From Chloroflexota bacterium (GTDB lineage Bacteria > Chloroflexota > Dormibacteria > CF-121), in assembly GCA_005889395.1 (NCBI GenBank), contig VBFX01000193.1:1-5020 (forward strand): a DNA stretch of 5,020 nucleotides. Reading direction: 5' to 3'. The notes beneath the pieces were generated by a model, which ran no database searches, was not told where the DNA came from, and was given only the letters and a program-made list of their open reading frames with translations. Position numbers and translations under genes: made by a program. This document shows positions 1 to 5,020 of the stretch, piece after piece. Numbering within the stretch: the first letter of the stretch is position 1; each line of letters starts with the position of its first letter.

Positions 1-374
1 CCGGCGAACTCGAGCCACTCGGCGGGCGTATCCGCATAGCGGTGTCTTCCCTCGTACTCCACGCGCTGCACGTAAAACGGCGCCTGCGGAAACACGGCGT
101 TCTGTCCGCAATGGTCGAAGTGGAGGTGCGAGTTGATCACCCAGCGGATATCCGAGGGATCGACGTCGTGCGTGCGCAGCGCCTCTGCGACCGAGGCATT
201 GACCGGGCGGTAATCCTTGATCAGCGCCAGTGGCGTGCCATAGCCGGTGTCGACCAGTCCGGCGCCGGCGGGGTGCTTGATCAAGAAGCCGTGCACCGGG
301 ATTCCCAAAGACATGTTCGCCAGCCAGATGTGGCCGAGGTTCAGTTGGACGATCGCCTCCGGCGGCAGCGCCAT
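1..374 (-). CDS. Metallo-beta-lactamase-fold hydrolase, N-acyl homoserine lactonase-like (N-terminal part, cut by window edge)
   Basis: Translation from the ATG at 374 gives 124 residues before the window ends. The metal-binding signature H-L-H-F-D-H lies at residues 83-88, preceded by N-S and followed by CGQN. An earlier strand reads GLVDTGYGTP (39-48), the Asp-Thr-Gly typical of this fold, and the start region reads PVHGFLIKHP (26-35). The dinuclear-zinc HxHxDH motif and the 'P-V-x-x-F-L-I-x-H-P' style N-terminus match the AHL lactonase (AiiA/AttM) branch. Those enzymes open lactone rings, but the branch also contains other ester and lactone hydrolases, so the substrate is unknown. No signal peptide is visible, so a cytoplasmic enzyme is likely. 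The start is fixed closely by an in-frame TAG four codons upstream. No good Shine-Dalgarno is seen. It lies 39 bases downstream of the DUF1501 gene, probably in the same operon. The later metal ligands (second His, bridging Asp) lie outside the window. Confidence 0.85.
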   Translation of the reverse strand, partial: MALPPEAIVQLNLGHIWLANMSLGIPVHGFLIKHPAGAGLVDTGYGTPLALIKDYRPVNASVAEALRTHDVDPSDIRWVINSHLHFDHCGQNAVFPQAPFYVQRVEYEGRHRYADTPAEWLEFA

Positions 375-413
375 GTGCCGATGCTACGTGCCGCGGGAAG
401 GGCAGGTGCGGGG

Positions 414-1661
414 CTACGCCTTGAGCAGCGGCAGCATCTCGTAAGAGCCGCCGAGCAGGTCGCTGGCGGGGGCCTTCAGGTATCCCTGCAACACGGAGGC
501 GTACACGGACCGGAAATCCGTGGTGAATTTCAGGTTGCCGTTGTCCAGGGCGCTGAGACTCGGCGGCTCGCCGTAGAGGCCGCCCTTGACCGGCGCACCC
601 AGCAGGAACATCGGTGCTGCGGTGCCGTGGTCGGTGCCCGCGCTGCCGTTCTCTTTGACCCGCCGTCCGAACTCGGACCAGGTCATCACCAGCACTCGGT
701 CGCCAAGTCCGTGCCCCTGGAGGTCCTCCATGAACGCCGACAGCGCTTGATCGAGGTCAAGCAAGAGCTTGTCGTGGACCGGCTTCTCCCTGGCATGGTT
801 GTCGAAGCCTCCCAGCGTCACGTGCGCGACCCGGACCCCGAGCCCGGAAACGATGGTTTCCGCGACCAGCTTGAGCGAGCTCGCGATTGGGCTGCTGGCT
901 GGGTAGGTCGCTTTCGCCTGGTAGGTCGCATCCGTCGCTTGGAGTGCGTGTGAGGCTTGCAGCGCCTCGTTCAGCGTGGCGTCGAGCAACGCACCGAAAG
1001 GCGCCGGGGTGGCGCCTTTGAACGCGCCGTAGAACTTCATCAGCGGGTTTTCGACGTCGACCTGGGTCCCATGCTCGTTGACCGGCTGCAGGCGGAACGT
1101 CTTCAAGGATTGCAGCGCGGTCACCGGCGTGCTGGAGCGGAGCTCGGGCGGCACCAGTGACCCAGCGCTTACGCCTTCCAGCGCGTGATTCGGGGACTCG
1201 CCCACCTTGTCGAGGTAGTTGAGATAGCGGCCGAGCCAGCCGTCGCCGATGCCGCTGTTTACACTGGCGGTCTCCCAGATCGACATCGAGGCGAAATGCG
1301 ATAGGTTCGGGCTCGGGTAGCCGACGCCCTGCACGATGGCGAGCTGTCCGGCATCAAAGCGCGCCTTGAGCCCCTTGAGGTTGGGATGCAGGCCCAGCTC
1401 GCTGTTGAGTGGTAGGACCCCCTGATCCTGCCGGAGCGTCGGACGCGCGTCATGGTAGGCGCCGTCGGCAAAAGGGATCACGGTGTTGAGACCGTCGTTG
1501 CCCCCGGCCAGCTGCACCAGCACCAGGATGCGGTCGCTGGGGGTCGCGTTGGGCGAGTCGGCGGCGGCGGCGGCCAGGCCGTTGGCGAACACGGACGGCA
1601 CCGCCGATCCGGCGAAGACCGGAATCAGGCCCTGCTTGATGAAATCGCGGCGGCTAAACAC
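414..1661 (-). CDS. DUF1501 family protein, Tat-exported
   Basis: A 415-residue protein of normal length for the DUF1501 family, whose members have a sulfatase/alkaline-phosphatase-like fold and no established reaction. It starts with a Tat signal: SRRDFIKQG (3-11), a hydrophobic stretch to about residue 27, and an Ala-rich cleavage region near 28-34. Family hallmarks follow in order: VQLAGGNDGLNTVIP (49-63), LHPNL (91-95), SHFASMSIWE (121-130), LGGFDNHA (283-290), WSEFGRRVKENGS (328-340), GTDHGTAAPMFLLG (342-355) and TDFRSVYASVL (381-391). The start is GTG, because an in-frame TGA lies three codons upstream. A GGAG ribosome site at 1675-1672 sits 10 bases before it and touches the stop codon of the DUF1800 gene (15-base gap), which suggests translational coupling. 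The expected location is the periplasm or outside of the cell. The function is unknown; DUF1501 and DUF1800 proteins are commonly encoded as a pair and presumably act together. Confidence 0.95.
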   Translation of the reverse strand: MFSRRDFIKQGLIPVFAGSAVPSVFANGLAAAAADSPNATPSDRILVLVQLAGGNDGLNTVIPFADGAYHDARPTLRQDQGVLPLNSELGLHPNLKGLKARFDAGQLAIVQGVGYPSPNLSHFASMSIWETASVNSGIGDGWLGRYLNYLDKVGESPNHALEGVSAGSLVPPELRSSTPVTALQSLKTFRLQPVNEHGTQVDVENPLMKFYGAFKGATPAPFGALLDATLNEALQASHALQATDATYQAKATYPASSPIASSLKLVAETIVSGLGVRVAHVTLGGFDNHAREKPVHDKLLLDLDQALSAFMEDLQGHGLGDRVLVMTWSEFGRRVKENGSAGTDHGTAAPMFLLGAPVKGGLYGEPPSLSALDNGNLKFTTDFRSVYASVLQGYLKAPASDLLGGSYEMLPLLKA

Positions 1662-1671
1662 GGTTGCTCAT

Positions 1672-1675
1672 CTCC
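1672..1675 (-). promoter_or_regulatory. Ribosome binding site for the DUF1501 gene
   Basis: On the minus strand GGAG lies 10 bases before the GTG start at 1661 and directly after the upstream TGA stop (1679-1677). The site decides the GTG start, because two nearby ATGs (in ATGGAGATGAG) are in a frame that stops after a few codons. Its overlap with the end of the DUF1800 gene suggests that the two are translated together. Confidence 0.6.
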
Positions 1676-1676
1676 A

Positions 1677-3137
1677 TCAGTTCAGTTGGAATTCCGGCGT
1701 CGACAGCACCATGAACAGCAGGCCGGCCTGGTTGCGGGAATGCGCGGCCTGAAACGCTTGCAACCCGTCTTTGGTTGTGGGGCTGAGGTTGCCGTCAACC
1801 AGGGTGTTCGTCAGCTGGTCGAGAGTCGAGCTGGAGGGCGAGGGCCGCATCCGCTGCGCGGCGCCGTTGACGAAGTTGAGTCGCGTGAGCAGTGTCGAGC
1901 TGTTGATCCAGGCAGTGCCGGCCGGCCAACCCGCCACGTTTGGCGGGTAGAAAAGCACCTGGCCCATGGCGGCCGACGCGGCAACGGCGGCGCCATAGGC
2001 CCTGGCGTCGCTACCGGTCGCCCGTAGGGTCTGGGCAGCGAGCTCTGCCGGGCTCTTGATCAGGGCGCGGTACGCCTTCGGTGAGTAGAAGGCATCCATG
2101 GCGAAGATTTCCCGGACCACCTTGCCGACGTTGTAGTGCGATTGCTGGAAGGTGTCGGCAAGGTCACGCACGATCTCCGGATCGGGATTGGGATAGGCGA
2201 AGAAGCTGAACAGGCGGGTCGAGAGGCGCTCGGCCGTCGCACGCAGCGGCACCAGCATCTCGACGATGTCGTCGCCGGTGAAGTTCCCGGTCTTCCCCAT
2301 GAAGGTCTTTTGTCCGCTATCGAAGTACCTCGGATTGAAGATCGAATCCGTCGTGAAGCGCAGTCGCTGGCCGCCCGTGAGCGTCCAGCCGGTAAAGGCG
2401 CGGGCCGACTCGCGAACATCCTCCTCGGTGTAGTGCCCGATGCCGGTGGTGAAGAGTTCCATCAGCTCCCGCGCATAGTTCTCGTTGGGCTTGCCTCTGC
2501 GGTTGGTCTCCGTGTCGAGGTAGACCATCATCGCCGGGTCTTTCGAGAGCGCCTTCAGCAAATCGTCGAAGTTGGCGAGCGCCATCTTCCGAAAGAGCTG
2601 GTTCTGCGTGTACATCTGGGCGGGACCGGCCTTGTCCAGCCCGCTGGTCAGCAAGCCGTGCCAGAAGAGGGTCATCTTCTCCTCGAGCGGCCGCGCGGTC
2701 TGCACCATGCGTTGCAGCCACCATGCCTGCACGGCACCCGCGTTGGGACCTTTCTCGGAGGTGAGGTCGAGCGTTGCAAGCTGGGCCTCGAGCGCGGCAT
2801 TGGAGATCTGCTGGTAGTTCAGCACCGACTCGGTCATCATCGTGCTGGTCATGGCGGCGTAGCGGTCAAGCTCCGCGCTGGTCGCGCCGAAACCAGCGCG
2901 ACGGAGCAAATGCGCGGCCCGGACGCGGGGGGTGCTGAGCGCACCCTGGTATCCATGCGCGTAGTCCCGCACCCGGTCGAGAATCTGTGACAGGTCGTTG
3001 CCTTTCCACAGCGCGGCGAGCGCGGCCGCCGTTGCACCCGCGGCTCCAGTGGCGAGCACGGTCCGCCTCGAGACGGGCCGCTGCCAGATCTGCCGAGACC
3101 GTGTCGCGGGCGGCGTCGCGATCGGCGCGTCGTCCAT
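1677..3137 (-). CDS. DUF1800 family protein, Tat-exported
   Basis: From the ATG at 3137 this is a 486-residue protein. Residues 23-44 form a Tat signal or signal anchor: SRRTVLATGAAG followed by an Ala/Leu-rich helix. The DUF1800 domain covers about 70-486. Its hallmarks are AAHLLRRAGFGAT (74-86), MTLFWHGLLTSGLDKA (155-170), NENYARELMELFTTGIGHYT (218-237), ARAFTGWTL (245-253), PPNVAGWPAGTAWINSSTLL (398-417) and a short C-terminal LSTPEFQLN. The reaction is unknown; the family is exported and usually paired with DUF1501, as here, with only 15 bases between the genes. Start choice is uncertain. The frame stays open up to a TTG at 3200 (507 residues), but that would put 43 residues before the twin arginines, longer than usual. 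The ATG gives a more normal n-region of about 22 residues. Neither start has a clear Shine-Dalgarno. Confidence 0.92.
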   Translation of the reverse strand: MDDAPIATPPATRSRQIWQRPVSRRTVLATGAAGATAAALAALWKGNDLSQILDRVRDYAHGYQGALSTPRVRAAHLLRRAGFGATSAELDRYAAMTSTMMTESVLNYQQISNAALEAQLATLDLTSEKGPNAGAVQAWWLQRMVQTARPLEEKMTLFWHGLLTSGLDKAGPAQMYTQNQLFRKMALANFDDLLKALSKDPAMMVYLDTETNRRGKPNENYARELMELFTTGIGHYTEEDVRESARAFTGWTLTGGQRLRFTTDSIFNPRYFDSGQKTFMGKTGNFTGDDIVEMLVPLRATAERLSTRLFSFFAYPNPDPEIVRDLADTFQQSHYNVGKVVREIFAMDAFYSPKAYRALIKSPAELAAQTLRATGSDARAYGAAVAASAAMGQVLFYPPNVAGWPAGTAWINSSTLLTRLNFVNGAAQRMRPSPSSSTLDQLTNTLVDGNLSPTTKDGLQAFQAAHSRNQAGLLFMVLSTPEFQLN

Positions 3138-3233
3138 GTTCAATTCGCAGGCTATGGCTTGAGCGTGAACTCGGCCTGAGAAGCCCCTTAGAAGGTTCAA
3201 CGGGGTGCGCCACCCGCTCTGGCGCGCGACTGG

Positions 3234-3353
3234 CTAGTAGCCTGGCAGCGAGGAGGAGTTTGTGGCCGGGCCCGAGCCGTTCGACGAACCGCATCCGGCG
3301 ACACCCACAACCAGGAGCATCGAGCCGAGCAGGACGACGATCACACGCCGCAT
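3234..3353 (-). CDS. Small predicted lipoprotein (39 residues)
   Basis: This short reading frame starts at the ATG at 3353 and ends at TAG 3236-3234. It begins MRRVIVVLLGSMLLVVGVAG, which is a charged n-region followed by a hydrophobic core, then Cys21. The V-A-G-C sequence fits a lipobox for signal peptidase II with Cys21 as the lipidated residue. The mature peptide would be only 19 residues, rich in Gly, Ser and Asn (CGSSNGSGPA then TNSSSLPGY). Such tiny lipoproteins are often missed by gene callers. The organisation charged-hydrophobic-lipobox-flexible tail is unlikely to arise by chance. The upstream AAGAG directly abuts the ATG, so the ribosome site is poor. It is the first gene of the minus-strand unit, 96 bases (33 to the alternative TTG) before the DUF1800 gene. 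No function can be assigned. The coding call rests on the signal architecture only, since I cannot test conservation. Confidence 0.6.
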   Translation of the reverse strand: MRRVIVVLLGSMLLVVGVAGCGSSNGSGPATNSSSLPGY

Positions 3354-3379
3354 CTCTTGTAGATTACGCGGGCAGGTTA

Positions 3380-3395
3380 CGGTTGGCGCCGACCG
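3380..3395. promoter_or_regulatory. Palindrome in the divergent spacer, candidate operator
   Basis: CGGTTGGCGCCGACCG is a 16-bp inverted repeat with no spacer; seven of its eight base pairs match and the exception is a T opposite a G. It lies in the 71-base spacer between the lipoprotein start (3353) and the formate dehydrogenase start (3425), where a regulator could control one or both directions. A GC-rich background raises the chance of such repeats, so this is only a candidate. Confidence 0.3.
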
Positions 3396-3407
3396 GAAGG
3401 GCGTCCA

Positions 3408-3413
3408 TATACT
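3408..3413 (+). promoter_or_regulatory. Possible -10 box for the formate dehydrogenase gene
   Basis: TATACT differs from the TATAAT consensus by one base and stands out in GC-rich surroundings. A weak -35 candidate, TTGGCG (3383-3388), lies 19 bases upstream and inside the palindrome. If used, transcription would begin only about five bases before the ATG at 3425, giving an almost leaderless message. The short leader and non-ideal spacing keep confidence low. Confidence 0.25.
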
Positions 3414-3424
3414 GACCGAGAGGC

Positions 3425-5020
3425 ATGTCGCAACAGCCGATGTCGCGCGAATCGATCGAGAAGAAACCCCGTACCCGCGGCGCGGACAACGTTGTCGCCT
3501 CCGTTTGCCCCTATTGCGCGGTCGGGTGCAGCCAGCTCGTGTACGTGAAAGACAGGCGGATCATCGACGTCGAGGGTAATCCCGACTCGCCGATCAACGA
3601 AGGCACGCTGTGCCCCAAAGGCGCCTCAACCTATCGCTACCTGGTCAACCCCAACCGCCTGACGTCAGTGCGCTACCGGGCGCCCTATTCGGATCACTGG
3701 GAGGACCGCCCGCTCGATTGGGCGATGGACCGGATCGCCCAGCGCATCAAGGAAACCCGCGACCTGAGCTTCGTCGAGCGAACCCCCGATGGCAAGCTCG
3801 CCAACCAGACGACGGCGATCGCGACCCTGGGCGGCGCGACGATGGACATCGAAGAGAACTACCTGATCAAGAAGTTGTTCAGCGGCGGCCTGGGCGTCGT
3901 CTCCATCGAAAACCAGGCGCGAATATGACATAGCTCCACCGTTCCCGGTCTGGGAACAAGCTTCGGACGGGGTGGGGCTACCACCTTCCAGCAGGACCTG
4001 GCCAACGCCGACGCGATCCTGATCATGGGCAGCAACATGGCTGAGAACCACCCGGTGGGCTTCCGCTGGCCGATGAAGGCGCGCGAACGCGGCGCCACCA
4101 TCATCCACGTCGATCCGCGCTTCAGCCGCACCTCGGCCGCCGCCAACCTCTATGTTCCGATCCGGTCGGGCAGCGACATCGCCTTCCTCGGCGGGCTCAT
4201 CAACTACGTGCTGAGCCGCGATCTCTGGTTCCACGAGTACGTCCTCGCCTACACGAATGCCTCCTCGATCATCAACGACCAGTACATCGACGCCGAAGAC
4301 AACGGCGGCGTGTTCTCCGGGTACGATCCCCGATCAGGCACCTACGACAATGCCAGCTGGGCCTACGCCGCCCCACCGCAGGGCGCGACGCGCGACGAAA
4401 CGCTGCAACACCCGCGCTGCGTCTTCCAGATCCTCAAACGACACTACGCCCGCTACACGCCGGAGATGGTCGAGCGGGTCTGCGGAACTCCCACAGACCT
4501 CTTCCTTCAAGTCGCCGACGTGCTGGCGAAGAACTCGGGACGTGAGCGAACCAGCGCCATCTGTTACGCGGTCGGCTGGACGCAGCAGAGCTACGGGGCG
4601 CAGATCATTCGCGCCGCGGGCATCCTGCAGCTGCTCCTCGGCAACATGGGCCGGCCGGGCGGCGGCATCATGGCGCTGCGGGGCCACGCCTCCATCCAGG
4701 GCTCCACCGACGTGCCGACACTGTTCGATCTGCTGCCGGGCTATCTTCCGCACCCGGCCGTGTTCAAGGGCGATGACACCCTCGAGAAATACATGCGCGA
4801 GTCGGCGGCCCGGGGCGGCTACTGGTCCAACCTCCCAAAGTTCATGGTTTCGCTGCTCAAGGCGTGGTATGGCGACGCAGCGACGAAGGACAACGAGTAT
4901 GGCTACCAGTGGATCCCCAAGCTGACCGGTGACCACTCGCACATCACCACTTCGGCGGCGATGGCGGACGGCAACGTCAAAGGCTTCATCGTGTTCGGGC
5001 AGAACCCCGCAAACGGCAGC
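3425..5020 (+). CDS. fdnG: Formate dehydrogenase catalytic (alpha) subunit, selenocysteine-containing, FdnG/FdoG type (C-terminal part outside window)
   Basis: This subunit would oxidise formate to CO2 (or the reverse) at a Mo/W-bis-MGD centre and pass electrons through an Fe4S4 cluster to partner subunits. The window holds 532 codons; E. coli FdnG is about 1000 residues. Cluster ligands are C28, C31, C35 and C63 (CPYCAVGC, then TLCPKG with K65). The active site reads ENQARI-Sec168-H169, with Sec encoded by UGA at 3926-3928. After it the same frame continues GLGTSFGRGG, MAENHPVGFRWPMKARERG, HVDPRF, GWTQQSYGAQ, LGNMGRPGGG and ALRGHASIQG (R419, matching the active-site Arg of the family), then GQNPANG. 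Read straight through, the frame has no other stop. There is no Tat signal, unlike E. coli FdnG: the N-terminus MSQQPMSRESIEKK is hydrophilic, and an in-frame TGA four codons upstream rules out a longer start. A GAGAGG ends one base before the ATG, which is too close to be an ideal ribosome site; ATG 3440 is an alternative start. Partner subunits would be expected downstream. Confidence 0.95.
3926..3928 (+). other. UGA codon recoded as selenocysteine (residue 168)
   Basis: The TGA lies between ARI and HSSTVPGLG, the exact place of the catalytic Sec-His pair in selenocysteine formate dehydrogenases (Sec140-His141 in E. coli FdhF, Sec196-His197 in FdnG). The frame remains open and clearly homologous for at least 364 codons beyond it. 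A conventional annotation would wrongly stop the protein here at 167 residues. A SelA/SelB/SelC/SelD system must exist elsewhere in the genome. Confidence 0.95.
3926..3963 (+). promoter_or_regulatory. Bacterial SECIS element of the formate dehydrogenase gene
   Basis: Directly after the UGA the coding RNA can form GUUCCC (3941-3946), loop GGUCU (3947-3951), GGGAAC (3952-3957), a perfect 6-bp stem. A lower helix can add AGCU (3932-3935) paired with AGCU (3959-3962), separated by an unequal internal loop. The GGUCU loop starts 18 bases after the UGA, the same distance and loop sequence as I recall for E. coli fdhF. With the U of UGA as base 1, U17, G23 and U24, the bases linked to SelB binding in E. 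coli, are all present. This element would bind SelB carrying selenocysteyl-tRNA. It overlaps codons for HSSTVPGLGTS. Confidence 0.92.

Noticed and set aside
42..953. Long plus-strand open frame opposite the lactonase-like and DUF1501 genes
   Set aside because: Its translation is Arg/Val/Gln-rich without recognisable motifs. It is the antisense shadow of two genes with clear family motifs in high-GC DNA.
1452..2027. Plus-strand open frame across the DUF1501/DUF1800 junction
   Set aside because: It is antisense to both genes and gives a low-complexity Gly/Arg/Val product with no motif or ribosome site.
2136..2990. Plus-strand open frame of 284 codons inside the DUF1800 gene
   Set aside because: It lies antisense to conserved DUF1800 motifs, has no recognisable domain, and has a composition typical of high-GC shadow frames.
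3138..3200. TTG at 3200 as the start of the DUF1800 protein
   Set aside because: It would place 43 residues before the twin arginines, and the ribosome site is weak; the ATG at 3137 gives a normal Tat n-region. This remains uncertain.
3205..3227. Rho-independent terminator after the small lipoprotein gene
   Set aside because: The stem is only six continuous pairs in the minus-strand RNA and is followed by CACCCC-type sequence without a U-run.
3665..4234. Minus-strand open frame spanning the UGA, which might look like a gene bridging the gap
   Set aside because: Its translation is a shadow without motifs; the plus-strand frame explains the region completely once the UGA is read as selenocysteine.
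4257..4925. Plus-strand open frame of 222 codons in another frame of the formate dehydrogenase region
   Set aside because: The product is a Ser/Arg/Thr-rich shadow, whereas the overlapping frame encodes recognisable formate dehydrogenase sequence throughout.
3929..5020. Formate dehydrogenase as a pseudogene or two separate genes split by a stop codon
   Set aside because: The stop is UGA at the exact catalytic position, is followed by His and a GGUCU SECIS hairpin at the correct distance, and the frame is intact on both sides.

Overview
This is a GC-rich bacterial window with two divergent transcription units. The organism appears to make selenoproteins: a formate dehydrogenase gene carries an in-frame UGA followed at once by a bacterial SECIS hairpin. 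It also exports folded proteins through the Tat pathway (two SRR-type signals) and makes lipoproteins (one lipobox). High-GC Proteobacteria, Actinobacteria and Chloroflexota-like lineages would all fit, and the sequence alone does not settle the phylum.

Minus-strand unit, read from about 3353 down to 1. It holds a 39-residue predicted lipoprotein (3353-3234), a Tat-exported DUF1800 protein (3137-1677), a Tat-exported DUF1501 protein (1661-414), and the first 124 residues of a metallo-beta-lactamase-fold hydrolase of the N-acyl homoserine lactonase type (374-1, cut by the window edge). The gaps of 15 and 39 bases between the last three genes suggest one operon. DUF1800 and DUF1501 are a well-known conserved pair of uncharacterised exported proteins. 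The lactonase-like enzyme has no visible signal peptide.

Plus-strand unit, 3425 to the window end. This is the first 532 codons of a molybdenum/tungsten-bis-MGD formate dehydrogenase catalytic subunit (FdnG/FdoG type). The gene continues past the window and is interrupted by UGA at 3926-3928. That UGA aligns with the catalytic selenocysteine (followed by His), and the frame stays open and homologous on the far side. A GUUCCC-GGUCU-GGGAAC hairpin begins 12 bases after the UGA, with its GGUCU loop exactly 18 bases downstream, as in E. coli fdhF. A standard gene caller would report a false 167-residue protein here. Unlike E. coli FdnG, this protein has no Tat signal, so it may work in the cytoplasm.

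The 71-base divergent spacer (3354-3424) holds a near-perfect 16-bp palindrome and a TATACT box. I see no RNA genes, mobile elements, CRISPR arrays or long repeats. Nothing in the window amounts to a wholly new system. The most rewarding elements are the selenocysteine recoding site, the tiny lipoprotein, and the coupling of a DUF1800/DUF1501 pair to a lactonase-like enzyme.
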